From: Bog-756 sp963710495
GTDB lineage: Bacteria > Actinomycetota > Acidimicrobiia > Acidimicrobiales > RAAP-2
Length of the DNA: 64,000 nt
Direction: 5' to 3'
NCBI GenBank assembly: GCA_963710495.1
Contig: CAVQAI010000012.1
Location: 186,001-250,000 of the forward strand
The position numbers and the translations under genes are program-made. Under the pieces are notes generated by a model. It did not search any database, was not told the DNA's origin, and saw only the letters and a list, made by a program, of their open reading frames with translations. Shown here piece after piece: positions 7,165 through 15,899 of this stretch; position 1 is the first letter of the stretch, and each line of letters begins with the position of its first letter.

Positions 7165-8174
7165 GCCACCGCCACCGTGGTCAGTGACCCGCTAGTGGCC
7201 GCCTTGGTCGACCGGACGAGCACCCGGGCCAGGGCGTTGACCGCAATCCCGATGACCAGCAGCACGAGACCCGCCCCGAAGAGGGCACTGAGCTCGGTCC
7301 CGCTCGCCTCCCCGAAGTTGTTGACGATCAGGGAGGGAATGGTGGCCGCCGAAGCCTTGAGCGAATGGGCGATGAACGGTGAGTTGCCGATGACCAGTGC
7401 GACGGCCACCGTCTCCCCCAGCGCTCGGCCGGTGGCCAGGGCGAAGGCCCCGAGCAGGCCGGTGCGGCTCTCCGGGATCACGACCTTGCGCAGCACCTGC
7501 CACCGCGTGGCCCCGAGGGCCATCGCTCCCTCGACTTGCTCGTCGGGCACGACGGCCAGCACGTCCCGCGAGATGGCGACCATGGTCGGGAGGATCATGA
7601 TCGAGAGGATGACACCGGCCAGCAAGAGGCCGACTCCGTTGTTCGCTCCGTCGAAGAGGCCGGTCCAGCCGAACACCGTGGTCAGGAAGGGCTCCACGTG
7701 GTCGCGGAAGAGAGGCGCCAGGACGAGAAGGCCCCACAGCCCGTAGACCACGCTCGGCACGGCGGCCAGCAGCTCGACCGTGGTCGACAGCACCGGCCGC
7801 AACCGGTGCGGTACCAAGTAGGCGAGGCTGAGCGCCGTCCCGATCCCGACCGGTACGGCCATGACCAGGGCGATGGCAGTGGTCTCGATGGTGCCCAGGA
7901 TGAACGGGAGGAGCCCGTACTTGTGGTGGCTCGGGTCCCACACCTTCTGGAAGATCCACGAGAACCCGAGGGTCGAGAAGGCCGGCCTGGACTGGACGAT
8001 GAACGAGACGACGAACCAGACGACCAGCCCGGCGAAGAGCGCGGCCACCACCGCGAGCAGGGCTCGGTACACGTGGTTCGGGATGGCGAGGCGCCGGCCA
8101 CGCCTCGCCGCTCCCGGTGGTGGAGAACTCTCAGTCGTCGTCGAGACCACCAGCCCGCCCCTCATCGCCGTCAT
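7161..8174 (-). CDS. pstC: Phosphate ABC transporter permease PstC
   Basis: A 337-residue permease that pairs with PstA. Six or so hydrophobic segments follow a cytoplasmic N-terminus of about 40 residues. PstC features are visible: the VPSVVYGLWGLLVLAP segment and the EAA-type loop EGAMALGATRWQVLRKVVIPES. It begins ten bases after the pstS stop and overlaps pstA by four bases. Confidence 0.95.
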   Translation of the reverse strand: MTAMRGGLVVSTTTESSPPPGAARRGRRLAIPNHVYRALLAVVAALFAGLVVWFVVSFIVQSRPAFSTLGFSWIFQKVWDPSHHKYGLLPFILGTIETTAIALVMAVPVGIGTALSLAYLVPHRLRPVLSTTVELLAAVPSVVYGLWGLLVLAPLFRDHVEPFLTTVFGWTGLFDGANNGVGLLLAGVILSIMILPTMVAISRDVLAVVPDEQVEGAMALGATRWQVLRKVVIPESRTGLLGAFALATGRALGETVAVALVIGNSPFIAHSLKASAATIPSLIVNNFGEASGTELSALFGAGLVLLVIGIAVNALARVLVRSTKAATSGSLTTVAVA

Positions 8175-8183
8175 GTTGCCAGG

Positions 8184-9377
8184 TCATTTGGTGAGGAGCA
8201 CCTGCCCGCTTGGTCCGGTGACCGTGAGGAGCTGCGTGCGGTTCTGGTTCTGCACGGCCGGCGGAAGTGCGACGTACTGCAGGCCGGACGCCAGGTCCTG
8301 GCCGCCCCCGGTATGGGTGGTCCAGTCGAGCACCTTCACCGTGCCGGCGCCGGTGGTGGCGTTGGTCTGCTTCTGGAGCAGGATGGCCCAGCTGTAGCCC
8401 GAGATCGGGTAGCTGGTGGCGCCCGGTTCGTTGACGATCGAGAAGGAGGTGGGACTCACGGTGGTCCTCTGGTCGGCGTCAGCCGCAACGGTCGACGCCG
8501 AAGGGACCACGTAGTTCCCGGCCGGGTTCTTGATGGCGGCGTAGGTGAAGTTGTTCTGGATGGCGTAGGCCAACTCGACATAGCCCACCGAGTAGGGCGT
8601 CGACTTGATGCTGTTCGCCACCCCTGAGTTCTTCGGTGTCTGCACCGCGGTGGACGGCCAGCTGATGGTCTTGCTGGGAGCACCGAGCGTCCACGCCGCC
8701 CCCCCTGCCGTGGAGCAGTAGTCACTGAAGATGTAGGTCGTGCCCGAGCTGTCCGCCCGCACCTCCGGGGTGATGGGGTTGGACGGCAGGGTGACGCCCG
8801 GGTTCAGGGCCTTGATCTGCGAGGCGTCCCAGGTCTTGATGGTCCCGTCGAACATGCCGGCAACCGTGGCGGCGTCGAGCTTGAGCCGGGTGGTCACGCC
8901 GGGCAGGTTGTAGGAGACGGTCACCCCGCCGAGGATGTCCGGTATCTGGATGACCGGGCCGGAGCTGGCGGGCACCTTGGCCAGATCACTGGCGGTCATG
9001 GGCACGTCCGAGGCGGCGAAGTTGACCGTGCCGGACTGGAAGTCGGTGATACCCGTGCCGCTGCCTACGCCCGAGTAGTTGACCTGCAGGCCCTGATTGT
9101 GGCTGGTGTAGGTGAAGAAGGCCTTGGTGAAGAAGGGCTGCACGAACGTCGACCCGGCCGCGTTCAACGATCCGGCCGGAGCGCTCAGGTCGGCGCTCAG
9201 GTAGGCGGAGTTGTTGCTCTGCAGGGTACCGCCGGGCTTGGTGGTCGTGGTCGCAGGTGTGGATGACGAGCTGCATGCGGCGAGCAGAACTCCGGCGAGC
9301 ACCAGCCCGGCCGCGAGCAAACGGGCCGGCCGGTACCGGGGCCCCGATTCCGCCTGAGGGGTCATGTCTGAGTCCAC
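8184..9377 (-). CDS. pstS: Phosphate-binding lipoprotein PstS
   Basis: The periplasm-side substrate-binding protein that delivers phosphate to PstCAB. It has a lipoprotein signal with lipobox LLAAC and Ser/Thr-rich linker, then the PstS core: LNAAGSTF near the N-terminus (phosphate-binding Ser), SGVGSGTGI, and VRADSSGTTYIFSDY in the second lobe. GTG 9377 is favoured because GGAGG lies 11 bases upstream; ATG 9365, four codons later, is the alternative and both keep the signal peptide. It leads the pstSCAB operon, and a four-repeat PHO box lies about 100 bp upstream. Confidence 0.93.
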   Translation of the reverse strand: MDSDMTPQAESGPRYRPARLLAAGLVLAGVLLAACSSSSTPATTTTKPGGTLQSNNSAYLSADLSAPAGSLNAAGSTFVQPFFTKAFFTYTSHNQGLQVNYSGVGSGTGITDFQSGTVNFAASDVPMTASDLAKVPASSGPVIQIPDILGGVTVSYNLPGVTTRLKLDAATVAGMFDGTIKTWDASQIKALNPGVTLPSNPITPEVRADSSGTTYIFSDYCSTAGGAAWTLGAPSKTISWPSTAVQTPKNSGVANSIKSTPYSVGYVELAYAIQNNFTYAAIKNPAGNYVVPSASTVAADADQRTTVSPTSFSIVNEPGATSYPISGYSWAILLQKQTNATTGAGTVKVLDWTTHTGGGQDLASGLQYVALPPAVQNQNRTQLLTVTGPSGQVLLTK

Positions 9378-9473
9378 TGGTGCTTCAACCTCCGTGTCGT
9401 CGAGCAGGGCCTGACCCGGCCAGTCAGCCGCCGGGCATGGACGCTTCACGCTTCCAGCAGGGACCGTACCGAC

Positions 9474-9517
9474 GCGAGGTGAACGCACGGCGAACCGGAC
9501 GTGAACGAAACACGAAC
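9474..9517 (-). promoter_or_regulatory. PHO box with four 11-bp direct repeats
   Basis: On the minus strand, reading toward pstS, four consecutive 11-mers occur without gaps: GTTCGTGTTTC, GTTCACGTCCG, GTTCGCCGTGC and GTTCACCTCGC. All begin GTTC and share the spacing of actinobacterial PhoP boxes. They lie 97-140 bp before the pstS start, where such boxes activate the pst operon under phosphate limitation. This is a sequence match by eye; the cognate regulator in this organism is not known but the regulator at 4518 is the obvious candidate. Confidence 0.85.
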
Positions 9518-9751
9518 AGATGGTGCTTTTCGGATGAATTGGCAGGACCAGGGCCCAAAGGACCACGGCCCGTCCCGAAGTGGACGCTCCGGGCAACCGG
9601 AATTGTTCACCGAGTGAACGGGCAACGGTGGCGCCGAAGGTGACGGGGACGGGGCCGAGACCGGGGTGCTCGAGGCCGAGTAGGGCTGCCGCCGAACCGT
9701 TGCCCCATGGCGGAGCCGGAAGCGGGCCGAGAGCCGATAAGCCGGGCCGGG

Positions 9752-9845
9752 TGGCGGGACCTGTCGGCGGGACCAGTTGGCCGGACCTGTTGGCGGACCT
9801 GTTGGCGGACCCGTTGGCAGGACCAGTTGGCCGGACCCGTTGCCG
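9752..9845 (+). repeat. Seven degenerate 12-14-bp tandem repeats between pstS and lon
   Basis: The core GGACC(A/T/C)GT(T/C)GGC is repeated about seven times: units begin near 9752, 9765, 9779, 9792, 9804, 9816 and 9829, with lengths of 12-14 bp. Because unit length is not always divisible by three and the stretch lies in the 700-bp spacer between divergent pstS and lon, coding is unlikely. The rest of the spacer (9518-10083) holds a perfect palindrome GTTCAC-CGA-GTGAAC at 9605-9619 and the lon RBS; nothing else is recognised. Confidence 0.75.
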
Positions 9846-10083
9846 AAGAGGACGGAGTGGCGGAACGGCATGGCGTGCCGGCAAACCGTCCGTCTGAGCT
9901 GGGGCCCATGGTCATTCCGGACAGAGACACCCAGGTCGCCGGGTCGGCCGCCGGGTAAAGGCGAGGGGCTAGGGCGGTTCGGCCAAGGGGAATACACGTT
10001 CGCCTGGGTTGTTGAACCTTCGACATGGTGCCGGCGACCGTCGAACGCCGACTGGGCCGGCGCTGCGGATGTTCGGAGGAACG

Positions 10084-12459
10084 ATGGACAAGAGGACGGA
10101 GAACCTGCCGCTGCTGCCGCTGACCTCAGGGGTCGTGCTGCCCGGCATGGTGTTCACCATGGCCCTCGAGTCGGAGGAGGCCCGGGCGGCGGCCGAGGCG
10201 GCCGAGGCGGCCGGCGGCCAGTTCGTGCTGGTCCCGTTCATCGACGGGCGTTACGCCTCGGTCGGTGTGGTGTCCGAAGTGATGGACAAGGGGGATCTGC
10301 CCGGCGGCATGCCGGCCGTGGCGGTCCGCGGGGTCGAGCGGGCGCGCCTCGGGACGGCGGTGCCCGGGACGGGCCGCGCCCTGTGGGTCGAGGCGGAGAT
10401 CCTGGCTGAGGGCCCAGCTACTCCCGAGGTCGAGGAACTGGCCCGCGAGTACCGGGCGGTGCTGGAGAACATCCTGCTCAGCCGGGGGGCGGGACGGATC
10501 GCGGAGCGATTGGGCGATGTGACCGAGCCGGGCCGGGTGGCCGACATGGCCGGCTACTCGCCGGACCTGTCCCTGGCCCAGAAGGTGGAGGTGCTCGAGA
10601 CCCTCGACGTGGCCGCCCGTCTGCGGCTCGTCATCGCCTGGGCCCGCGAGGTCCTGGCCGACCTCACCCTGCGTGAGCGCATCAAGAACGACGTCGAAGA
10701 GGGTATGGAGAAGACTCAACGCGAGTTCCTGCTGCGCCGTCAGCTCGAGTCGATCCGCAAGGAGCTCGGGCAGATGGGCGAGGGCGACACCGACGATCCC
10801 GACGACTACCGCGCCAAGGTGGCAGCCCGCCAACTCCCCGAAGGCGTCCAGAAGGCCGTCGAGCGTGAGATCGACAAGCTCGAGCGGATGAGCGAGCAGA
10901 ATCCGGAGCACGGGTGGATCCGCACGTGGCTCGACACCGTGCTGGAGGTCCCCTGGGACGAGCTGTCCGAGGATCGCTTGGACGTGCCGGAAGCGTCGCG
11001 CATTCTCGACGAGGACCACGATGGCCTCCGCGACGTGAAGGACCGGATCCTCGAGCACCTGGCCGTCCGCAAGCTGCAGGCCGAGCGCGGCCTGGCCCCG
11101 GTGTCCGGTCGGGGCTCCGGAGCGATCCTCGCTCTGGTGGGCCCACCCGGTGTGGGAAAGACCTCGCTGGGCGAGTCGGTGGCCCGCGCCCTCGGCCGCA
11201 AGTTCGTCCGGGTGGCGCTCGGGGGTGTGCGCGACGAGGCCGAGATCCGGGGCCACCGGCGTACCTACGTCGGGGCCCAACCGGGACGGCTGGTGCGCGC
11301 CCTGCGCGAGGCCGGGACCATGAACCCGGTCGTCGTCCTCGACGAGGTCGACAAGCTCGGAGCCGACTATCGGGGCGATCCCTCCTCCGCGCTGCTGGAG
11401 GTCCTCGACCCGGCCCAGAACCACACGTTCCGCGACCACTACCTCGAGGTCGAGCTCGACTTGTCCAAGGTGCTGTTCATCGCCACGGCCAACGTGGCCG
11501 AGACCATCCCGGGGCCGTTGCTCGACCGGATGGAGGTCATCCGCCTCGATGGGTACACCGAGGACGAGAAGGTCGCCATCGGTCGCCACCATCTGATCGG
11601 ACGCCAGCTGGACCGGGCCGCCCTGGGGGCGGACGAGGTCGAGATCACCGATGCGGCCCTTCGGGTCGTGGTGGCCGACTACACCCGCGAAGCCGGCGTC
11701 AGGTCGCTCGAGCGCGAGCTCGGCAGCCTGCTGCGCAAAGTGGCGGCCCGTATTGCGGCCCACGAGGCCGAAACCCCGGTGGTGGTCGACGCCGATGACG
11801 TCCGCGGCTGGCTGGGCCGGCCGAAGTTCTTCTTCGAGGCCGCCGATCGCACCGCCGTGCCCGGCGTGGCCACTGGCCTGGCCGTCACCGGCACAGGCGG
11901 CGACGTGCTCTACGTCGAGGCCTCGATGATGGACGGGCCCGAGGGCCTGACCCTTACCGGCCAGCTGGGCGACGTGATGAAGGAGTCGGCGGAGATCGCC
12001 CTCTCCTACGTCCGTTCGCACGCCGAAGCCCTCGGCCTCGACCGGGGTGTCTTCGCCGGCAAGCGGTTCCACCTGCATGTCCCGGCGGGAGCCATCCCCA
12101 AGGACGGGCCGTCGGCCGGGGTCACCATGACCACCGCACTGGTCAGCCTGTTGCGCGACGTGCCGGTCCGCCCGGTGCTCGGCATGACCGGGGAAGTCAC
12201 CCTGCAGGGCCGCGTCCTGCCCATCGGTGGCGTCCGCCAGAAGGTGCTCGCCGCCCATCGGGCCGGGCTGACCTCGGTGGTGCTGCCGGTCCGGAACGGT
12301 CCCGATCTGGAAGACGTCCCCGTCGGGGTCCGCGACCAGATGACCTTCCATCTCGCCGGCGACATCGGCGAAGTGCTGGACGCCGCCCTGGTCTCCGGAG
12401 ACGAGGGGCAGGAGGCGGCGACCGGCGCAGCTGTCGAGGAGCACGCCACCGCGGCCTGA
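10084..12459 (+). CDS. lon: ATP-dependent Lon protease
   Basis: A 791-residue cytosolic AAA+ serine protease degrading misfolded and regulatory proteins. Domains in order: N-terminal substrate domain (about 1-200), a helical coiled region, AAA+ with Walker A GPPGVGKTSLGES and Walker B VVLDEVDKLG, then the protease domain with catalytic Ser in KDGPSAGVTM and Lys in GGVRQKVLAAHR. ATG 10084 has GGAGGA four bases upstream. It is monocistronic: divergent from pstS and convergent with the hydrolase at 12542, with a strong hairpin between. Confidence 0.96.
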   Translation: MDKRTENLPLLPLTSGVVLPGMVFTMALESEEARAAAEAAEAAGGQFVLVPFIDGRYASVGVVSEVMDKGDLPGGMPAVAVRGVERARLGTAVPGTGRALWVEAEILAEGPATPEVEELAREYRAVLENILLSRGAGRIAERLGDVTEPGRVADMAGYSPDLSLAQKVEVLETLDVAARLRLVIAWAREVLADLTLRERIKNDVEEGMEKTQREFLLRRQLESIRKELGQMGEGDTDDPDDYRAKVAARQLPEGVQKAVEREIDKLERMSEQNPEHGWIRTWLDTVLEVPWDELSEDRLDVPEASRILDEDHDGLRDVKDRILEHLAVRKLQAERGLAPVSGRGSGAILALVGPPGVGKTSLGESVARALGRKFVRVALGGVRDEAEIRGHRRTYVGAQPGRLVRALREAGTMNPVVVLDEVDKLGADYRGDPSSALLEVLDPAQNHTFRDHYLEVELDLSKVLFIATANVAETIPGPLLDRMEVIRLDGYTEDEKVAIGRHHLIGRQLDRAALGADEVEITDAALRVVVADYTREAGVRSLERELGSLLRKVAARIAAHEAETPVVVDADDVRGWLGRPKFFFEAADRTAVPGVATGLAVTGTGGDVLYVEASMMDGPEGLTLTGQLGDVMKESAEIALSYVRSHAEALGLDRGVFAGKRFHLHVPAGAIPKDGPSAGVTMTTALVSLLRDVPVRPVLGMTGEVTLQGRVLPIGGVRQKVLAAHRAGLTSVVLPVRNGPDLEDVPVGVRDQMTFHLAGDIGEVLDAALVSGDEGQEAATGAAVEEHATAA

Positions 12460-12499
12460 CCCTCTGGCCGGTCAGGGCGCTGGTCGTCTCAGGCCCTCG

Positions 12500-12521
12500 A
12501 CCGGACAGGGAACTGTCCGGT
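12500..12521. terminator. Bidirectional hairpin between lon and hydrolase gene
   Basis: ACCGGACAG (12500-12508), loop GGAA, CTGTCCGGT (12513-12521) form a perfect 9-bp stem with a tetraloop between two convergent genes. No T tract follows on either side, as is common in high-GC actinobacteria. Confidence 0.7.
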
Positions 12522-12541
12522 GGATCGGGAGGTCCGGACGG

Positions 12542-13465
12542 TCAGGGGGCTCCGGACAGGTAGTCGTCGAGGAGGCGAGCGAGCTCGAGGGGCTGATCCC
12601 CCTGGATGCTGTGGCCCGCCCCCTCGACGGTGACGACCCGGTCGTTCGGCCGGCGACGACGGAACTCGGCCTCGTCGGCGTCGTCGACCACCGGGGACAA
12701 GCCGCCGCGCACGAGGAGGACCGGAACCTCGATGCGCTCGAGCACGTCCCACAGCCGGCTGAAGTCCACCGAGCCCACATGCAGCCCACTCGAACCGGCC
12801 GGGCGGCCCAGCTGATGGCGCCACGTCCACGACCCGTCCTCCCGCTGTACGGCGTTGTGGAGCACCCCGCGCCGCAGCGAGGAGCGCGAGCGGGTCGGGT
12901 TGAACTGGACCGTGCGTTCGAGGATCTCGTCGAAGGAGGCGAACGACTCCGGCCCGGCCAGGAAGGCGGCGATGTCGGAGCTCTTCTCCCGGGTGACACC
13001 CGGGGTGATGTCGACGAGGGCCAGCCGGCGCACTTCGTCGGGGTGGGCACCGGCCAGGGCGATCGAGGTGGCGCCGCCGAGCGACATCCCGACCACCAGG
13101 CCCACCTCGGGGGCCAACCGGGCGACGACCCGGGCGACGTCCTCGGCCATGGCGGCGGGCTTGAGCACCTCCGTGTCGCCCGGCCAGTCGGAGTGGCCGT
13201 GGCCCGGGAGGTCGATGGCCACGAGGGGCCGGTCGAGGGCGAGCGCCACCGTGTCCCAGGTGTGGGCGTTCTGGCCGCCACCGTGGAGGAACACCACGTC
13301 GGGAGCACGCGTCCCCCACACCAGGGCGCTCACCGATCGCCCCGGTCGGACTTCGACGAACTCCCGTCGCACGACCGGGGGCCCGCTCCAGGGGAGTCCG
13401 GCCTCGGTGGCGTTCTCCTCGAACATGGAGAACTCGTCGTAGGTGACGTTGTCGGGGGTGCTCAC
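12542..13465 (-). CDS. Alpha/beta hydrolase
   Basis: A 307-residue alpha/beta-hydrolase of unknown substrate. The oxyanion segment is LHGGGQNAHTW, the nucleophile elbow GMSLGG (Ser), and the C-terminal His is in EGAGHSIQG; an acidic residue in the VVDDADE segment could complete the triad. Its start overlaps the stop of the oxidoreductase gene upstream by four bases (ATGA), so both are probably made together in a catabolic pathway. Esterase, lactonase and C-C bond hydrolase activities cannot be separated from sequence alone. Confidence 0.85.
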   Translation of the reverse strand: MSTPDNVTYDEFSMFEENATEAGLPWSGPPVVRREFVEVRPGRSVSALVWGTRAPDVVFLHGGGQNAHTWDTVALALDRPLVAIDLPGHGHSDWPGDTEVLKPAAMAEDVARVVARLAPEVGLVVGMSLGGATSIALAGAHPDEVRRLALVDITPGVTREKSSDIAAFLAGPESFASFDEILERTVQFNPTRSRSSLRRGVLHNAVQREDGSWTWRHQLGRPAGSSGLHVGSVDFSRLWDVLERIEVPVLLVRGGLSPVVDDADEAEFRRRRPNDRVVTVEGAGHSIQGDQPLELARLLDDYLSGAP

Positions 13466-14496
13466 TGTGTTCGGTTCCTCGGGTCGCCCCGGAGCTCGTC
13501 GACGAGTTCGCCGAGCGTGTCGGGGGAAAGCGTGTACGGGGTGTAGAAGGCGATGCGATCCACCCCGTTCCCGAAGCGGGACCCGACGTCGGCAGCCACC
13601 TGCTTCGGAGAGCCCACTGCAGCCACGGTCTGGAGCATGGCGTCGTCGATCATGTCAGGCATCTCGTCCCAGCGGCCCGACTTGGAGAGCATATTGAGCG
13701 CGGGCTGCAGCTGCTCCCACCCCTCGACCTCGAGGACGGGGCGGTAGGCCGGCGTCGACGCGTAGAAGGCCACCAGCCATCGCCCAGCGGCGCGTGCCGT
13801 CTCCAGCTCCTCCTCGTCCCGGCCACAGCACACGATGACCTCGCCCGTCACGGTCAGCGCCGACCGGTCCCGGCTGGCTCGGGCCAGTCCCTCGGCGATG
13901 GCGGGCTGGGTCCGCTGGCGGAAGTGGCGGGGCGAATTGAACGGCATGATGAGGAGCCCGTCGGCGACCTCGGCGGCCAAGCGCACCATCTGGGGGCCCA
14001 ACCCACCGAGCGCGATCGGCGGTGGCCCGAACGGATTGGGCCCGGGATTGAAGGTCGGCGGCATCAGGGTGTGGGTGCTGAACTCGCCGCGGAAGTCGAG
14101 CGGCTCCCCGATCTCCCACGAAGCGAAGATGGCTCGGAGGGCGCCGACGAGCTCGCGCATCCGGGCGATCGGCCGATCGAAGGCCGCGCCGTAGCGCTTC
14201 TCGATTTGGGCCCGGATCTGGGAACCGAGGCCCAGGGTGAACCGTCCCCCTGACAGAAGCTGGAGGTCGTAGGCCTGGTGGGCGAGTTGCACCGGGTTCC
14301 GGGGGAAGGCGATGGCCACGTTGGTGGCCAATTCGAGCGAGGAGGTGGCCGACGCGGCCAGGACGAGCGGCGTGAACACGTCGTGGGGCCCCTCGAAGGT
14401 GAACGCCCCGTCCACCCCGAGCTCCTCGAGCCGGCGGGCTTCGTCGGCGGCGTCCTCGAGTCCCGCCAACCGGGTGTCGATGGACGGGCGTGCCAC
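13462..14496 (-). CDS. LLM-class (F420-type) oxidoreductase
   Basis: A 344-residue luciferase-like flavin/F420 oxidoreductase. The family barrel is seen in ATNVAIAFPRNP, the LLSGGRFTLGLGSQ signature (LSxGRFxLGLG), and the later ALGGLGPQMVRLAAEVADG block. The pattern is close to actinobacterial F420-dependent TIGR03617-type proteins, which I recall but could not search. GTG 14496 is the best start; the frame extends upstream without similarity. It is divergent from the CoA transferase gene at 14595 and coupled to the downstream hydrolase. Substrate unknown. Confidence 0.85.
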   Translation of the reverse strand: MARPSIDTRLAGLEDAADEARRLEELGVDGAFTFEGPHDVFTPLVLAASATSSLELATNVAIAFPRNPVQLAHQAYDLQLLSGGRFTLGLGSQIRAQIEKRYGAAFDRPIARMRELVGALRAIFASWEIGEPLDFRGEFSTHTLMPPTFNPGPNPFGPPPIALGGLGPQMVRLAAEVADGLLIMPFNSPRHFRQRTQPAIAEGLARASRDRSALTVTGEVIVCCGRDEEELETARAAGRWLVAFYASTPAYRPVLEVEGWEQLQPALNMLSKSGRWDEMPDMIDDAMLQTVAAVGSPKQVAADVGSRFGNGVDRIAFYTPYTLSPDTLGELVDELRGDPRNRTQ

Positions 14497-14594
14497 CCGC
14501 CCATGCTGGCACCGACCGGACGGCCCCGGGGCGGGCGGCCCCGCCGGGCCGCCGTGACCACGGGAACCGGGGACCCGGATGACACACTGGGACC

Positions 14595-15899
14595 ATGGCT
14601 CCAGGCTTCCTGACGCCGGCCGAGGCCGCCCAGCTGGTCCGGAGACGGGACACGATCGGGTGCGGCCTCGGTCCGGCCAATCCGGACGCATTTCTCACCG
14701 CCCTCGGCCAGCGGGACGACTGGGAGGACCTGATCATCGGCGGGGCCCTGCTGCTCGGGTTCTACACCGTCCTGACCCACCCCAACGTCTCCTACCGCTC
14801 GGGGTTCTTCGGGCCGGCCGAGCGCATCCTGTTGGCCCAAGGCGCCCGCGTCGAGCTGGTCCCGGGCGGGTTCCGGCAGTTCGCCCCCATCCTGCGCCGC
14901 TTCGCTCCCAGGGTGATGACCGCCCAGGGCGCCCCACCGGACGAGAAGGGGACGGTCAACCTCTCCCTGCATGTCGGGGCCACCTACGACGAGCTGGTGC
15001 TGGCCGGCCGGGATCCCGACCGGCTCCTGGTGGTCGAAGTCAATCCCAACCTCCCCCGGACCTGCTCGCTCCCTCCCGAGTACACCAATGCCTTGCCCCT
15101 CGAGATGATCGACGTGGTGGTGGAGGCGGACGGTGCGCCCTACACCCTCCCCCCGACCCGGCCCGATGCCGTCGACGAGGCCATCGCCGAGCTGGCCGGC
15201 GCCTTCATCAACGACGGGGCCACCCTGCAGATCGGCATCGGGGCGGTGCCCGACATGGTCGCCGCCCGACTGGCGTCGGGATCGGGCGGCCACTACGGGA
15301 TCCACAGCGAGATGTTCACCGATGGTCTGATGCGGCTCCATGAGGTCGGCAAGGTGACCAACGACCAAAAGGGCGTCTTCGACGGGGTGTCGGTCACCAC
15401 CTTCGCCCTCGGCTCCGGCGACCTCTACCGGTGGCTGGCCGACAACGACCGGGTGGCCTTCGTCCCGGTCCAGGTGGTCAACGACCCGACCATCATCGCC
15501 CGCAACCACTCCTTCGTCTCGATCAACAGCGCCCTCAGCGTGGACCTCTACGGCCAGGTGGTCGCCGACAACATCGGCGGGCAGCAGATCTCGGGGGTCG
15601 GGGGCCACGAGGATTTCGTGGCCGGAGCCGAGATGCGCGTCGACGACCACTCGCTCATCTGCCTGCGCTCGACGGCGGTGGTCAACGGCGTCACCCGTTC
15701 CCGGATCGCCGGCCTCCTCCCCGAGGGCTCGGTGGTGTCGACGCCCCGTCACCACACCGGGGTGGTCATCACCGAGCACGGGGCGGCCGACCTGACGGGT
15801 CTCACCGTGCACGAGCGGGCCGACGCCCTCACCGCCATCGCCCATCCCGACTTCCGGGCCGGCTTGGCCGAGGTCACCAAAGCCCTGGGTCGGACATGA
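14595..15899 (+). CDS. Acetyl-CoA hydrolase/transferase family protein
   Basis: A 434-residue family I CoA transferase of the Cat1/4-hydroxybutyrate CoA-transferase group. The catalytic Glu is expected in GIHSEMFTDG (near residue 240), and the conserved C-terminal segment GGQQISGVGGHEDF is present, followed by the terminal HERADALTAIAHPDFR typical of the group. It moves CoA between carboxylates such as acetate, succinate, butyrate or 4-hydroxybutyrate; which one is not clear. The stop overlaps the start of the EEP gene (ATGA). Confidence 0.88.
   Translation: MAPGFLTPAEAAQLVRRRDTIGCGLGPANPDAFLTALGQRDDWEDLIIGGALLLGFYTVLTHPNVSYRSGFFGPAERILLAQGARVELVPGGFRQFAPILRRFAPRVMTAQGAPPDEKGTVNLSLHVGATYDELVLAGRDPDRLLVVEVNPNLPRTCSLPPEYTNALPLEMIDVVVEADGAPYTLPPTRPDAVDEAIAELAGAFINDGATLQIGIGAVPDMVAARLASGSGGHYGIHSEMFTDGLMRLHEVGKVTNDQKGVFDGVSVTTFALGSGDLYRWLADNDRVAFVPVQVVNDPTIIARNHSFVSINSALSVDLYGQVVADNIGGQQISGVGGHEDFVAGAEMRVDDHSLICLRSTAVVNGVTRSRIAGLLPEGSVVSTPRHHTGVVITEHGAADLTGLTVHERADALTAIAHPDFRAGLAEVTKALGRT

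Noticed and set aside
9752..9845. CRISPR array between pstS and lon
   Set aside because: The repeats are short, degenerate and directly adjacent without spacers, and no cas genes are in the window.
10126..12444. A 772-codon minus-strand frame opposite lon
   Set aside because: Antisense shadow of lon; no domain or motif.
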